A DNA stretch of 64,000 bases from Gammaproteobacteria bacterium (GCA_030832095.1 JAURJT010000028.1:62001-126000); one strand, 5' to 3'. Numbered from the stretch's first letter, positions 45,369 to 53,570 are shown. The notes: generated by a model not told the origin, from the letters alone. Numbers and translations are program-made.

Positions 45369-46157
45369 ATGATAAAGAGAAGTATCACTGCTAGACCTGC
45401 CATTAGCCTAACCACAATGTTAGTCGGGCTAGTCTGCATTTTTTTTATTGTCACCAAAGAAAATCAAATCAAAACTGCACGCGTTAACGTGGTGCACTTT
45501 CATGAAAAAAACCGCGAACCCAGTCTCACTGAGCTCTCACCGCCCAACGAATATACACCCAAACATGTCGACAATTTACAGTTTCGCACTGTCGAACTCG
45601 TGGGTACGTTTTTGCCCAATCAAGAGATTTACCTTGCTAATCGTACGGCGACAAATAATTCAAAACCCAGTAGTAAAAAACCACTAGGCTTTCACATCCT
45701 CTCTCCCTTTCTACTGGAAAGTGGAAAGATTGTGTGGATCAATCGGGGATGGATCGCACGCGATCCGGCGAATCGCAAAAAAATCCCTACGGTGGCCCGC
45801 CCGGACGGCGGTCAGACCATCACCGGTTACGTTGCACCAAGCACGACCGACCTCTTTGAAATCGGCCACACGGTGAATCACAAGATTGATGGACGCGTGA
45901 TCGCCCTGCATTTTCACCCACCAGCTACTGGCCAAGAAGTTTTAAACGGTGATACGTATCCGTTTGTCATCACCCAAACGGGTGCCGGAGCTGATCAGTT
46001 AGTTCGACCCGCTCTGGGGTACATTCAAGAGGTCAACTATTCTTTCGAGCTGCGTACGTGGTGGTTCATACTACTGATCACCGTCGGCTTCTGGTTTCTC
46101 AGCGGGTTGGTTTTTATAAAAAGGCAGGGTAATCCCGCGCCTGGCTTCCCCCGCTGA
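45369..46157 (+). CDS. SURF1 family protein
   Basis: A 262-residue protein with a membrane segment near each end (ISLTTMLVGLVCIFFIVT and WWFILLITVGFWFLSGLVFI) and a periplasmic domain between, the SURF1 topology. Family signatures are VELVGTFLPNQEIYLANRT, GFHILSPFLLESGKIVWINR with RGWI, and GYVAPS. SURF1 helps insert heme into cytochrome c oxidase. Its presence in a T3SS island, away from cytochrome oxidase genes, is unexpected; it may be a paralogue recruited for membrane-redox signalling, or an old genomic neighbour around which the island grew. It is divergent from the hybrid kinase (18 bases) and has no clear ribosome site. Confidence 0.85.
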   Translation: MIKRSITARPAISLTTMLVGLVCIFFIVTKENQIKTARVNVVHFHEKNREPSLTELSPPNEYTPKHVDNLQFRTVELVGTFLPNQEIYLANRTATNNSKPSSKKPLGFHILSPFLLESGKIVWINRGWIARDPANRKKIPTVARPDGGQTITGYVAPSTTDLFEIGHTVNHKIDGRVIALHFHPPATGQEVLNGDTYPFVITQTGAGADQLVRPALGYIQEVNYSFELRTWWFILLITVGFWFLSGLVFIKRQGNPAPGFPR

Positions 46158-46252
46158 ACAAGGCCATCGAGCTGGTTGATGCTCGCTCAATACGTTTCAA
46201 CTATTTGAAATATCAACCAATTATCTTTATGAGCTTGAGCGGGTTTCTTGAT

Positions 46253-46270
46253 AAACTAATACTTTAGTTT
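46253..46270 (+). promoter_or_regulatory. T3SS box copy, dyad AAACTAA-TACT-TTAGTTT
   Basis: An 18-base perfect 7-4-7 dyad containing TAATACTTTAGT. It nearly equals the element before the thioredoxin-like gene (42335-42351) and is followed by a remnant of that gene. It now lies 124 bases before the formyltransferase-peroxiredoxin operon. Confidence 0.6.
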
Positions 46271-46280
46271 AATAAACTTG

Positions 46281-46380
46281 CGCCGGCCACAAACGCTTCA
46301 GCCTTAGTGATCGTTGACTCCAACGGCAAAGGTCTGGCAGATAGCATCACGACCGGAAAAAATACACTCATCAGCGATTA
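46281..46380 (+). pseudogene. Truncated duplicate of the thioredoxin-like gene 5' end
   Basis: Read in frame, this stretch encodes ATNASALVIVDSNGKGLADS and then ITTGKNTLISD before TAG. The intact gene at 42376 encodes AANASALEIVDYNGKSLADS and then ITAGKKTLIWF at the same place. The match is lost exactly before the WCATC active site, and the signal peptide start is also lost. The upstream box is duplicated too. It is a remnant, not a functional gene, about 4 kb from its source. Confidence 0.85.
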
Positions 46381-46393
46381 GGGCGGTCTATGC

Positions 46394-47140
46394 ATGCTTG
46401 AATCGATCATCGTCATCAGCCCAAAAGGGTTTCATGATGACATCACTCGGACGCTGCGAGCCGTTCAACCCAATCTTCGTGTGCACTGCGTGGATAGCTT
46501 GATTGAACTGATGTTGCTGGATAAAGATCTGCCTGCAGAGTCAAGGCTTATTTCGTTTTTAAACAATGTCATCGTGCCTGCCTTCACCTTAAAAAAAATG
46601 AAATTTGGGGCAATCAATTTTCATCCTGGAACGCCAGACTATCCGGGATATGCACCATACAGCTTTGCGCTATATGAAGGTGAGCAGCGACATGGTGTCA
46701 CCGTGCATGAAATGGTTGAGAAAGTTGATGCCGGACGGATTCTTGCCCTCGACGTCTTTTCAATCGAAGCTGAGTACAAGCAGGCACAGTTAGTGGATTT
46801 ATGTATCGAACGTTCAAAAAACTTTCTGTCTAAACTTGCGCCAGTACTCGTACGTAAAGAGCTTCCGTCATTTGTTGATGTCTCTTGGGGTAAGCATAAA
46901 TTTACACGTGCACAGTTTGCTCAATATTGTGAACTGCCCGCCGATATTTCTCACGCCGAACTGCACTTACGCATTCGAGCCTTCGGCGCAGGTGACGGCA
47001 AGCACTCATTATTTTTGTGGCACGCAGGGAAGCAATATCTCTACCAAGATACCGATCGTTCAAACAGTAACGCTGAATGTATCGAACTCTACGGCAACAC
47101 CTTTAGTGCCGCTCAACAACTTTTGCCCCAATGCGTTTAG
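46394..47140 (+). CDS. Formyltransferase-domain protein
   Basis: A 248-residue protein whose first 190 residues match the N-terminal 10-formyltetrahydrofolate transferase domain (MTF/PurN/ArnA-type). The catalytic triad is present: N75 and H77 in INFHPGTPDYPGYAPYSFAL, and D112 in EKVDAGRIL. A short C-terminal part follows (residues 200-248). Such enzymes formylate amines in nucleotides, sugars or initiator tRNA; the acceptor here is unknown. The protein is shorter than Met-tRNA formyltransferase (about 310), which argues for a small-molecule or sugar acceptor. It heads an operon with a peroxiredoxin, two unknown proteins, an effector candidate and a chaperone, preceded by a captured T3SS-type box. 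Confidence 0.85.
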   Translation: MLESIIVISPKGFHDDITRTLRAVQPNLRVHCVDSLIELMLLDKDLPAESRLISFLNNVIVPAFTLKKMKFGAINFHPGTPDYPGYAPYSFALYEGEQRHGVTVHEMVEKVDAGRILALDVFSIEAEYKQAQLVDLCIERSKNFLSKLAPVLVRKELPSFVDVSWGKHKFTRAQFAQYCELPADISHAELHLRIRAFGAGDGKHSLFLWHAGKQYLYQDTDRSNSNAECIELYGNTFSAAQQLLPQCV

Positions 47141-47194
47141 GCCATTCCCGTCTGAACTATTTATGACTCCTCGTATGACGACCTGAGAATCTAT

Positions 47195-47743
47195 ATGTAC
47201 TTAAACGATTTACGCCTTGCAAATGAAACCGCTTATATCTCAGAGCAAGCAGTCTCTAAAATCCAAAAGTTGAATCCGAGCGTCGCGGCGAAGGCAGTTG
47301 ACACCTTCTATCAAGTCGCAATGCCAGAACTTTTTAAACATGGCACCCACGTCCTGTTTACTGTACCTGCTGCGTATTCTCCACAATGTTCAGCCAAGCA
47401 CTTGCCTGGTTACGTAAGGGATGCAGAGAAATTTAAGGCACTTGGGGTGGATGCGCTTTGGTGTTTGGCCGTCAATGATCCCTTTGTCATGAACCGCTGG
47501 GTCACTGCAGCAGACCCTAGCGGTGAGAAAGTATTTTGGATTAGTGACGGTGCAGCTGAAGTCAGTCGTTCAATGAATCTTGCCGTCTGCATGGAGGCAA
47601 TGGGTCTAGGGACGCGTTGCCGCCGAGCGGGTCTCTTGATCGTCAAGGGCCGGATCTTGCACGTATCTTTAGAGCCACCGGCAGAGTTTTATATTTCTAG
47701 CAGCGACTACATGCTTAAAGTTGTAGAGGCGTATTTAAAGTGA
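47195..47743 (+). CDS. Peroxiredoxin of the Prx5 type
   Basis: A 182-residue thioredoxin-fold peroxidase. The peroxidatic site is PAAYSPQC65SAKHLPGY, matching the PxxxTxxC pattern with Ser instead of Thr (an accepted variant). Further Prx5 signatures are LWCLAVNDPFVMNRW and GLGTRCRRAGLLIVKGRILH, including the conserved Arg. It would reduce hydrogen or alkyl peroxides in the cytoplasm; no signal peptide is present. Its place between a formyltransferase and probable T3SS chaperone-like genes is unusual. It may protect against host oxidative burst. The start lies 54 bases after the formyltransferase stop. Confidence 0.88.
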   Translation: MYLNDLRLANETAYISEQAVSKIQKLNPSVAAKAVDTFYQVAMPELFKHGTHVLFTVPAAYSPQCSAKHLPGYVRDAEKFKALGVDALWCLAVNDPFVMNRWVTAADPSGEKVFWISDGAAEVSRSMNLAVCMEAMGLGTRCRRAGLLIVKGRILHVSLEPPAEFYISSSDYMLKVVEAYLK

Positions 47744-48288
47744 GTGCTTATATCGAACTGAGTGCGCAAGCCAAGCAAGAGCTTGAGGCAGCAGGCGCTT
47801 CTGTCAACGCATTAGAACTCGAAGGCGTTCGTGTGCTTGCTTGGGTTGAACGCTGGCGTGCCGCGCCCTTGGGTGATGACACTCTGAATGGGTGGGCGCC
47901 GATCGATGCAACCGTCACTTTTTCTGACGGCATGCAGGCGGGTAAATCTGTACGTATGCGTCTGTCTTTGTTGCTAGCCGACACGATGCCCAATCTCGAA
48001 AGTCATCCCCATTGGGTTGCCTTCACTCAGGCGATTGCAAGTAAATTTGCTCCGGTGGTGATGGAAATTGATGAGCAATCCTCACGCCTGAGTTTGACTT
48101 ACGAGCAACTTCTCTATCAAGGTACCGAGCCGCACGTGACACTTTATTGTGAAAAGTTAGCGTACCTTGCGTCGGTTGTCTTACCGGCAATCTTGCGTAT
48201 TCGACTTGAGGCATGGACACTGGACGACGTGCGTAATCTCGCGCAACAAGTTCTTAATGAGGCTTTAACGTTGGGGTATCAGCAATGA
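47740..48288 (+). CDS. Unknown protein, possibly chaperone-like (182 residues)
   Basis: The GTG start overlaps the stop of the peroxiredoxin gene (GTGA), implying translational coupling. The protein is acidic, with strands and helices such as GVRVLAWVERWRAAPLGDDT, KSVRMRLSLLLADTMPNLES and LSLTYEQLLYQGTEPHVTLY. No signal peptide, membrane segment or known motif is seen. Size and acidity fit a secretion chaperone for the effector candidate two genes downstream, but the fold pattern is not the clear CesT type. Confidence 0.6.
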   Translation: MSAYIELSAQAKQELEAAGASVNALELEGVRVLAWVERWRAAPLGDDTLNGWAPIDATVTFSDGMQAGKSVRMRLSLLLADTMPNLESHPHWVAFTQAIASKFAPVVMEIDEQSSRLSLTYEQLLYQGTEPHVTLYCEKLAYLASVVLPAILRIRLEAWTLDDVRNLAQQVLNEALTLGYQQ

Positions 48289-48803
48289 ATGATGATGTGA
48301 TGCTGACCCAAATGCATGATGCCCTTGTAGAAATGGGCTTAAAGCCCGTTGCCGCCCTTCTTCCAGAAGATGGCTCTTCATTACTCGGCACGTCTGCAGC
48401 CATGCAGTGGACAATTGAGATTGTCCCAAATTTATTAGCCGAGTTAAATTTAATGCGAACCTCAGATGAGGATCATTTCGTTAACCTGGTCACTGCAAGT
48501 GAGTCAGCCCATGATGAGCAGCATTGGGCAGATATTGATTTATTTGCGAGAGAGATGGGAAAAGCGGTACGCCCCGTTCAGCTCATCCGTCATGAGGCAG
48601 AGCTTGCTTGCTTTGTGCAGGGAAGAGCTAAGGGTATTGAAGGCCTCATCGGACTCATTCCAGAGCTCCTGACCATGAACCGTTTTGCCTTAGTCACTTT
48701 GTTTGAGCCTTGGATCGACTTGGCTCGTGGTCAGCTCAATCTAGAGACTGCTGGCTTGAAAGCTGGCGCTGCCTTGGCCCAACAAAGCGGAGGTGAGCGC
48801 TAA
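48285..48803 (+). CDS. Unknown acidic helical protein (172 residues)
   Basis: ATG overlaps the upstream stop (ATGA). The protein is acidic and mainly helical, with MHDALVEMGLKPVAALLPED, FVNLVTASESAHDEQHWADI and LLTMNRFALVTLFEPWIDLA. It has no signal peptide or membrane segment and a single cysteine in AELACFVQG. It overlaps the next gene by one base (TAATG). The tightly overlapping gene run suggests that it works with the 657-residue protein, perhaps as an escort. No family is recognised. Confidence 0.6.
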   Translation: MNDDVMLTQMHDALVEMGLKPVAALLPEDGSSLLGTSAAMQWTIEIVPNLLAELNLMRTSDEDHFVNLVTASESAHDEQHWADIDLFAREMGKAVRPVQLIRHEAELACFVQGRAKGIEGLIGLIPELLTMNRFALVTLFEPWIDLARGQLNLETAGLKAGAALAQQSGGER

Positions 48804-50776
48804 TGCCACTTGGTCGCATCAATTCCACCACGAGCAATCAAACTCAAGCCCTTGAGCTGGACCAGCTTTCCCCTCAGGGTAAAAAGCTTAACCAAGTATC
48901 CAATCTATCGGGGCTCTCAGCAAGTGAGCCTGGTCGACCTGCCCTTAGCCCACAAGGACGGCAGAATAGCTCCATTCAAGAGACGAGTTTCACAAACACC
49001 ACGCTAAAAGGCAAGCTAAGTACTGCCTTTGCAAAAGAGGCAAGAGGGCTTGAAAAGGGTTATGTTGAAATCAAAGAGCTTGGCGATCACACTGCCTTTA
49101 AACACTTAGATAATCTGTTTACAGGTAATAAAGCTGGCTTTACGCAAGCTGCAAACTTTGGCAAAGTCATCTCTGGTTCGCACCTTCTGACCAAACAAGA
49201 AACCATTGCTTTATCTGAAGAAATCACAGCGGGGGTCGGACTATTTTCTAAAAAATCATGGGATGTGGGCCGCGGTATTGCAAGTGGCATTAGTTCTGCC
49301 TCTAGTTTTGACTCTCTAAAAGACTCTGTTGCGAATGTTCCGTTGAATAAGATTGCAGTCACCAGCGCGAGCGGCATTAATACTGCGTTTGCCGGTATTG
49401 CAGTTTTAAAAAGTTCGACAGAATTAGCTCGAGATCTTACGTTAGATGCGTTTGCGCATAAAGACCGAGCCACAACTCAAGCGCTACTCAAGAACTACGA
49501 TCCAGGGACTGGAACATTTACGGATCCTGCAACAGGCAAACCTGTTTCTGAAGACGATAATCGAAAACTAACCGCCCAATTAAAAGAGCTTCTCGACAAA
49601 AAAGGGAGTGATCGTTCACGTACGTCTGGTCAAATTGCGGGCGATCGGTTGTCAACGATTCGCGACACGGCAATTTCGAGTGCCAGCGTTGTGAACTCAG
49701 CCTTATTTGTTGCCGGTGCGGCGGCTAAAGTGGCCCCAGGTTTGAGCCAAGCGATCTCTGCGGTGAGTGCAGCAAAAACCACCTGGCAAGCCACGACCAA
49801 TATCGTTGCGCTGAATAATATTCAGCACGCTGCCAAGCAAGCGAAGGGTGATGAGTTGTTGCAGGCGATTGCGGCGCATGTTTCTCAAGAGCGGGTGTAC
49901 AACAGTCGTAAAAATCTTGTGAGTGCTGCCGTGAATTTCACCGCCGTAGGCGTGGGGATCGCTGCCTTGGCCGCGGGCCCGGGGGCACCTGCTGCCTTGG
50001 CAGTGGCGTCAATTGTGACAACTGCAGCCACCACCGCTGTTGGCCTAGGTACAACCGCTTTTGAATTGGGGCATGCCTACCAACTTAGCGAGCGTCGCAA
50101 AGAAGGCTCTGCAGACGCCCTCGCTTTATTTAAAGAAGCCGTTGGTAACGACGCGCTTTCTGAGGCTAACAAAGCCGAAGCCTTTAAGGCACTCGCTGAT
50201 CCAAAGAATATTGGCTTAGCCGAGCGCGCATTGATTGACCGCCTACAAAATGGCTCGCCTGAAGAAGTCAAAGCAGCCGTTACGTTTTTAGAGAATTTTG
50301 GTTTGTCTAAAGGGACCATCAGCCAATTAAAGTTAGCGAGTACAGAAAAGGCGCTTACGGCTTTGCAAAGTGCTTTGTATAGCGACAAGGTGAAATTGAC
50401 CCTCGCTGGGGCCAAGCAAAGCTTTTCATCCTTAGGTAAGGTCTTCGGGATCTTGCAGTTTGCTTCTTTTGTGAAAGGCAAATGGGATCGTTTTCAGATC
50501 AAGCGTGAAAATGGCGGCTTTGCGCCCTTTGAAAGCCTCATCACAAAATCAGCCCGTAAAGGCACCGCAAGCCTGATTACTGGTCTGGATTCACAGATAC
50601 AACAGCGAAAAGACGGCAAAGTCAGCGACTCGTTTGCAAAATTACGTGACAAATATTTGAAGATTCCGCAGCCAAAAATCTATTCCGTCAAGCGCGAACC
50701 CGTCACGATCGGGGCAACTTTCGATATCGGAGAAAGCACGTGGGATCCCAAAACCGGACAGTACAACGACTTTTAA
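48803..50776 (+). CDS. Candidate membrane-inserting T3SS substrate (657 residues)
   Basis: There is no Sec signal; the first 80 residues are Ser/Gln/Asn-rich and disordered, as in type III substrates. Residues about 380-440 hold two hydrophobic segments (SAAVNFTAVGVGIAALAAGP and APAALAVASIVTTAATTAVG) separated by a Gly-Pro-rich hinge, a hairpin like those of translocators or membrane-targeted effectors. Flanking regions are helical. The end is basic (KPKIYS-type) followed by an acidic tail. A chaperone-like gene follows at 27 bases. It could be a translocator-like pore protein or an effector that inserts in host membranes. No enzymatic motif is seen. Confidence 0.65.
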   Translation: MPLGRINSTTSNQTQALELDQLSPQGKKLNQVSNLSGLSASEPGRPALSPQGRQNSSIQETSFTNTTLKGKLSTAFAKEARGLEKGYVEIKELGDHTAFKHLDNLFTGNKAGFTQAANFGKVISGSHLLTKQETIALSEEITAGVGLFSKKSWDVGRGIASGISSASSFDSLKDSVANVPLNKIAVTSASGINTAFAGIAVLKSSTELARDLTLDAFAHKDRATTQALLKNYDPGTGTFTDPATGKPVSEDDNRKLTAQLKELLDKKGSDRSRTSGQIAGDRLSTIRDTAISSASVVNSALFVAGAAAKVAPGLSQAISAVSAAKTTWQATTNIVALNNIQHAAKQAKGDELLQAIAAHVSQERVYNSRKNLVSAAVNFTAVGVGIAALAAGPGAPAALAVASIVTTAATTAVGLGTTAFELGHAYQLSERRKEGSADALALFKEAVGNDALSEANKAEAFKALADPKNIGLAERALIDRLQNGSPEEVKAAVTFLENFGLSKGTISQLKLASTEKALTALQSALYSDKVKLTLAGAKQSFSSLGKVFGILQFASFVKGKWDRFQIKRENGGFAPFESLITKSARKGTASLITGLDSQIQQRKDGKVSDSFAKLRDKYLKIPQPKIYSVKREPVTIGATFDIGESTWDPKTGQYNDF

Positions 50777-50803
50777 GAACCCTTTAGAATTAGGAAATCA
50801 ATC

Positions 50804-51268
50804 ATGGACCGCAGCACGCTCGTATCTCAATGGATGACTGAGGTCAGCCTGGATTCACTAGCATTAAATGCAACCAATCGACTATGCAGTTTTAAAGCGC
50901 TAGATCGTTTTGCTGTCACGCTTGAGTGGCCTGATAGTAGTGAAGATCTCTTCATTGCGATCGATTTAATGCCCAGCACAGGTGGTGAATTACGAAAAAA
51001 ACGTTTAGAGCGCTCAATGGAGCTGAATGCGTACACGCTAGAAACCCGTGGCGCTGCGATCGGCTGGGATTCAGTCAGGGATATGTTGGTTTTATCGTAT
51101 CGCTGTTCTGTTGAAAATTTGTCGGCGCAAAACTTGAACGATCTTGTCGTCAATTTAATCGAGACCTCGCAATATCTGGCCGATGAGTTGGTGTTCGAAG
51201 CAGACGTTGTATTGCAAGAACAGGTGCGTAATAGCGGGAACAAATGGTTTCAACCTATTCAAGTGTAG
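50804..51268 (+). CDS. CesT-like T3SS chaperone
   Basis: A 154-residue protein with the class I pattern: an N-terminal helix, strands AVTLEWPDSSEDLFIAIDLM, helix RLERSMELNAYTLETRGAAI, strand DMLVLSYRCSVENL and C-terminal helix LNDLVVNLIETSQYLADELV. It directly follows the membrane-inserting candidate substrate (27 bases), the usual place for a cognate chaperone. It is the last gene that I assign to the T3SS island. Confidence 0.7.
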   Translation: MDRSTLVSQWMTEVSLDSLALNATNRLCSFKALDRFAVTLEWPDSSEDLFIAIDLMPSTGGELRKKRLERSMELNAYTLETRGAAIGWDSVRDMLVLSYRCSVENLSAQNLNDLVVNLIETSQYLADELVFEADVVLQEQVRNSGNKWFQPIQV

Positions 51269-51365
51269 CGAAAGGGTGACAGCGGTTTATTGACTCGCCT
51301 TATTTGGCTCACCTGCTCGTTTGATTTCGTTGCGAGCATCTTTCGTGCTTCTAGTTTGAGCGAAT

Positions 51366-52115
51366 ATGATAGAAACCTTCAATGATTTACCACTCTGGGC
51401 ACAAGTATGCACGATTAGCCTGCATGGGCTATTCGTCATCTTCATATCACTTGGATGTATGCGCTGGCTTCGTAAACGGTACGAACCGTTACAACAAATC
51501 ATACCTGTGGGGCCTTTCTTCGTTGCCATTTCTACTGTGTTCTCTTTATTACTGGCATTTCATGGAAGCAGTATTTGGTCGAAGCAAGAGCGCGCCGAGC
51601 GGGCATTGATCCAGGAAGAATTGACTCTGCATCGACTCAGGCAACTTGCACAGACTGATGTGCTGAATCACCCAGAGGTAGCGCAAGCGGCGAACCGCTA
51701 TGCTCAAGCGGTGATTAATCATGAATGGCAGGTAATCAAAAATCGGCAAGGATCTGAGGCTGTCGAAACAGCATTGCAAGAACTTCGCAAGGCCACCCTA
51801 AAAATAGATCGCGATATTACACCCGCAGTGCATAGTTACGTGCTGCGTTTATTTGATGATCTTGTTCGCTCGCGCCAAGAGCGCTTGTGGCTAAATTCGC
51901 AACCTCAAAAATACAAGATCTGGGCCGTCATTCTCTTATTGGGTTTGCTTAGCCATCTGGCGATCGTACTGGTGCATTTAGATAAACCCAAGGCGTGTAA
52001 GCTTGCACTTTACCTGTTTGGGGTCGCGACAAGTCTGGCCTATTGGCTATTACTCGATACTGAGGATCCGTATCAAGTTTTTTCTAAACTTAATCCAGCG
52101 ATGCTGCTTCAGTGA
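51366..52115 (+). CDS. DUF4239/bestrophin-like membrane protein
   Basis: A 249-residue protein with two hydrophobic segments near the N-terminus (VCTISLHGLFVIFISLGCMR and FFVAISTVFSLLLAFHGSSI), a helical cytoplasmic middle with ERALIQEELTLHRLRQLAQT, and two more segments at the C-terminus. The SSIWSKQERAERALIQEE helix is typical of the DUF4239 family. Function is unknown; some relatives resemble bestrophin channels. It has no evident link to the T3SS and marks the start of the ordinary flank. Confidence 0.75.
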   Translation: MIETFNDLPLWAQVCTISLHGLFVIFISLGCMRWLRKRYEPLQQIIPVGPFFVAISTVFSLLLAFHGSSIWSKQERAERALIQEELTLHRLRQLAQTDVLNHPEVAQAANRYAQAVINHEWQVIKNRQGSEAVETALQELRKATLKIDRDITPAVHSYVLRLFDDLVRSRQERLWLNSQPQKYKIWAVILLLGLLSHLAIVLVHLDKPKACKLALYLFGVATSLAYWLLLDTEDPYQVFSKLNPAMLLQ

Positions 52116-52430
52116 CATCCGTCCGGCCTGGGGGCCGAGGGTTTCCGCGCAAACCGGTCGACCAGTACGCACAGCCAAACTCTTCGGACCTGAGTCTACA
52201 CATCAGACCCTCCAAAATACGCAAAGAGCCATTCAATCCAGCAAACCTCAGGCCACGTGTTGGCTAAGCGTTGGCTTAATCTTCACAAAACCAAGATTTG
52301 TGCGGTAATACTGCAAGACCAATGGCTTCGCGCCAAACGATTGCTGAGTGCACGAACATGTCGTCGAATGTATCAACGGCATTTCGTTCGACGGACCAGG
52401 GTTAGCAGTCTACTCATGGAGCATTAACGT
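52116..52430. other. Gene-free stretch of 315 bases
   Basis: No open frame with a ribosome site, tRNA fold, inverted repeat or recurrent box was found. A short open run (52350-52470) begins at GTG but runs into the NTF2-like gene in another frame and is not convincing. It may be a decayed gene or a plain intergenic region. Confidence 0.5.
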
Positions 52431-52943
52431 ATGGCTTATTCAGTTGACGAGCAAGGCATGTTAAACGTACTTGAGCAGCACATTGCCGCAGAAATGCAAG
52501 GCGACATGGCCACCACGATGGCAACCATGACCGCCAACCCGCATCTTTTAAACGTCCCCAATATGATTGGTGGCGATGGTTACGAAGGCGTCAAACAATT
52601 TTACTCAAACCATCTTGTCGGAAAGTTCTTTCCTCCGGATGTGAAGTTCGAGACAGTGTCCGTTACGGTGGGGCGCACAAGAGTCGTGCAAGAGTTAGTC
52701 GTTTCGTTTACTCACACTGCAGAAATCGAGTGGATGGTTCCTAACATCACACCAACCAATAAAAAGGTCGAAATCGCCTTTGTCGTGGTCGCCGGAATCG
52801 AAAACCTTAAATTGACGCACGAACACATTTATTGGGATCAAGCCAGCGTGCTGGTGCAACTTGGCTTACTTGATCCGGCAGGGCTGCCGGTGACGGGGCC
52901 AGAGAGTGCCCGTAAGCTGCTGAGTTACTCAAGCGCTGATTAA
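52431..52943 (+). CDS. NTF2/SnoaL-like protein
   Basis: A 170-residue protein with the start typical of the group, helices (MLNVLEQHIAAEMQGDMATT) and NPHLLNVPNMIGGDGYEGVK, then VKQFYSNHLVGKFFPPDVKF and curved strands with RVVQELVVSFTHTAEIEWMV and a final helix. This is the cone-shaped NTF2-like fold used by SnoaL-type cyclases, hydratases and binding proteins. The active-site pocket is not predictable. It is a single gene; its 3' end shows a small tandem duplication (52924-52967). Confidence 0.75.
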   Translation: MAYSVDEQGMLNVLEQHIAAEMQGDMATTMATMTANPHLLNVPNMIGGDGYEGVKQFYSNHLVGKFFPPDVKFETVSVTVGRTRVVQELVVSFTHTAEIEWMVPNITPTNKKVEIAFVVVAGIENLKLTHEHIYWDQASVLVQLGLLDPAGLPVTGPESARKLLSYSSAD

Positions 52944-52967
52944 CGGAGTGACTCAAGCGCGGATTAA
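52924..52967 (+). repeat. Tandem duplication of a 20-base gene end
   Basis: GTTACTCAAGCGCTGATTAA and GTGACTCAAGCGCGGATTAA are adjacent with a 24-base period and differ at two of twenty positions. The first contains the stop codon of the NTF2-like gene. It looks like replication slippage. Confidence 0.85.
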
Positions 52968-53063
52968 GACAACTGCGTCAAGCAGTGTTAGGCACGCTGC
53001 ACGTGGAGCATGCTGTGACCATATGCCGCGTTTAGTCAATCACGATATTTTCGGAAAAAAGCC

Positions 53064-53300
53064 TCAAAGAGCGTTATGGCTGCCATCACACAGAACGCCA
53101 TTCTTTGAATGCTTGCAACCACAGAAATAGACCCTCTTTGATTCACTCGCATCAAACTTAGTGGGCGAAAAACTGCTGCCTTGATGGCTGCCGTCACAGA
53201 ACGGCTGCTTTTTACTTTGGCCGCACGAGCACCAGTAGTAACTCTGACCCGCAACAACTTCAACAGCATACGGTGCTTTTTGAGCGATTTTTGGTTGCAT
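53064..53300 (-). CDS. Double CDGSH iron-sulfur protein
   Basis: A 78-residue protein with two CDGSH-type iron-sulfur motifs: WCSCGQSKKQPFCDGSH and FCGCKHSKNGVLCDGSH, each with the three Cys and one His that hold a 2Fe-2S cluster. Double-motif short proteins of this kind are common in bacteria (mitoNEET-related). It probably acts in electron transfer or cluster handling in the cytoplasm. A longer frame on the same strand (53036-53338) is out of phase and is not a gene. Identification is secure. Confidence 0.92.
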   Translation of the reverse strand: MQPKIAQKAPYAVEVVAGQSYYWCSCGQSKKQPFCDGSHQGSSFSPTKFDASESKRVYFCGCKHSKNGVLCDGSHNAL

Positions 53301-53570
53301 GATTCATTACCCTTGTTTAGATTTAGCTTTCGGATCATCGGCCCTCATGCCAACATCCACAAGAAAATGGCGGCTAGAATGAACCTCTTAAGCTGATTTT
53401 AATAACAACACGAACAAAAATGAAGTTATATAAATTAGTCCCTACGTCACTATTCTTTTTTTTCCGCCGCAAGCAGCTACTGCGCAATGCCGGTGTATCC
53501 ACAATTTTTCAAGTATTTGACTGCCAATCACATGCTCAATACTAGGCGGCTCTCAACGCACCCGAGATCA

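Noticed and set aside
46314-46502. A 62-residue plus-strand open frame in front of the formyltransferase gene
   Set aside because: It is out of phase with the thioredoxin-gene remnant that explains this stretch and overlaps the true formyltransferase start.
52350-52470. Short open run from a GTG before the NTF2-like gene
   Set aside because: It lacks a ribosome site, runs out of frame into a supported gene and matches no family.
53036-53338. A 100-residue minus-strand frame overlapping the CDGSH gene
   Set aside because: The other frame contains two full CDGSH motifs; this one has no recognisable feature.
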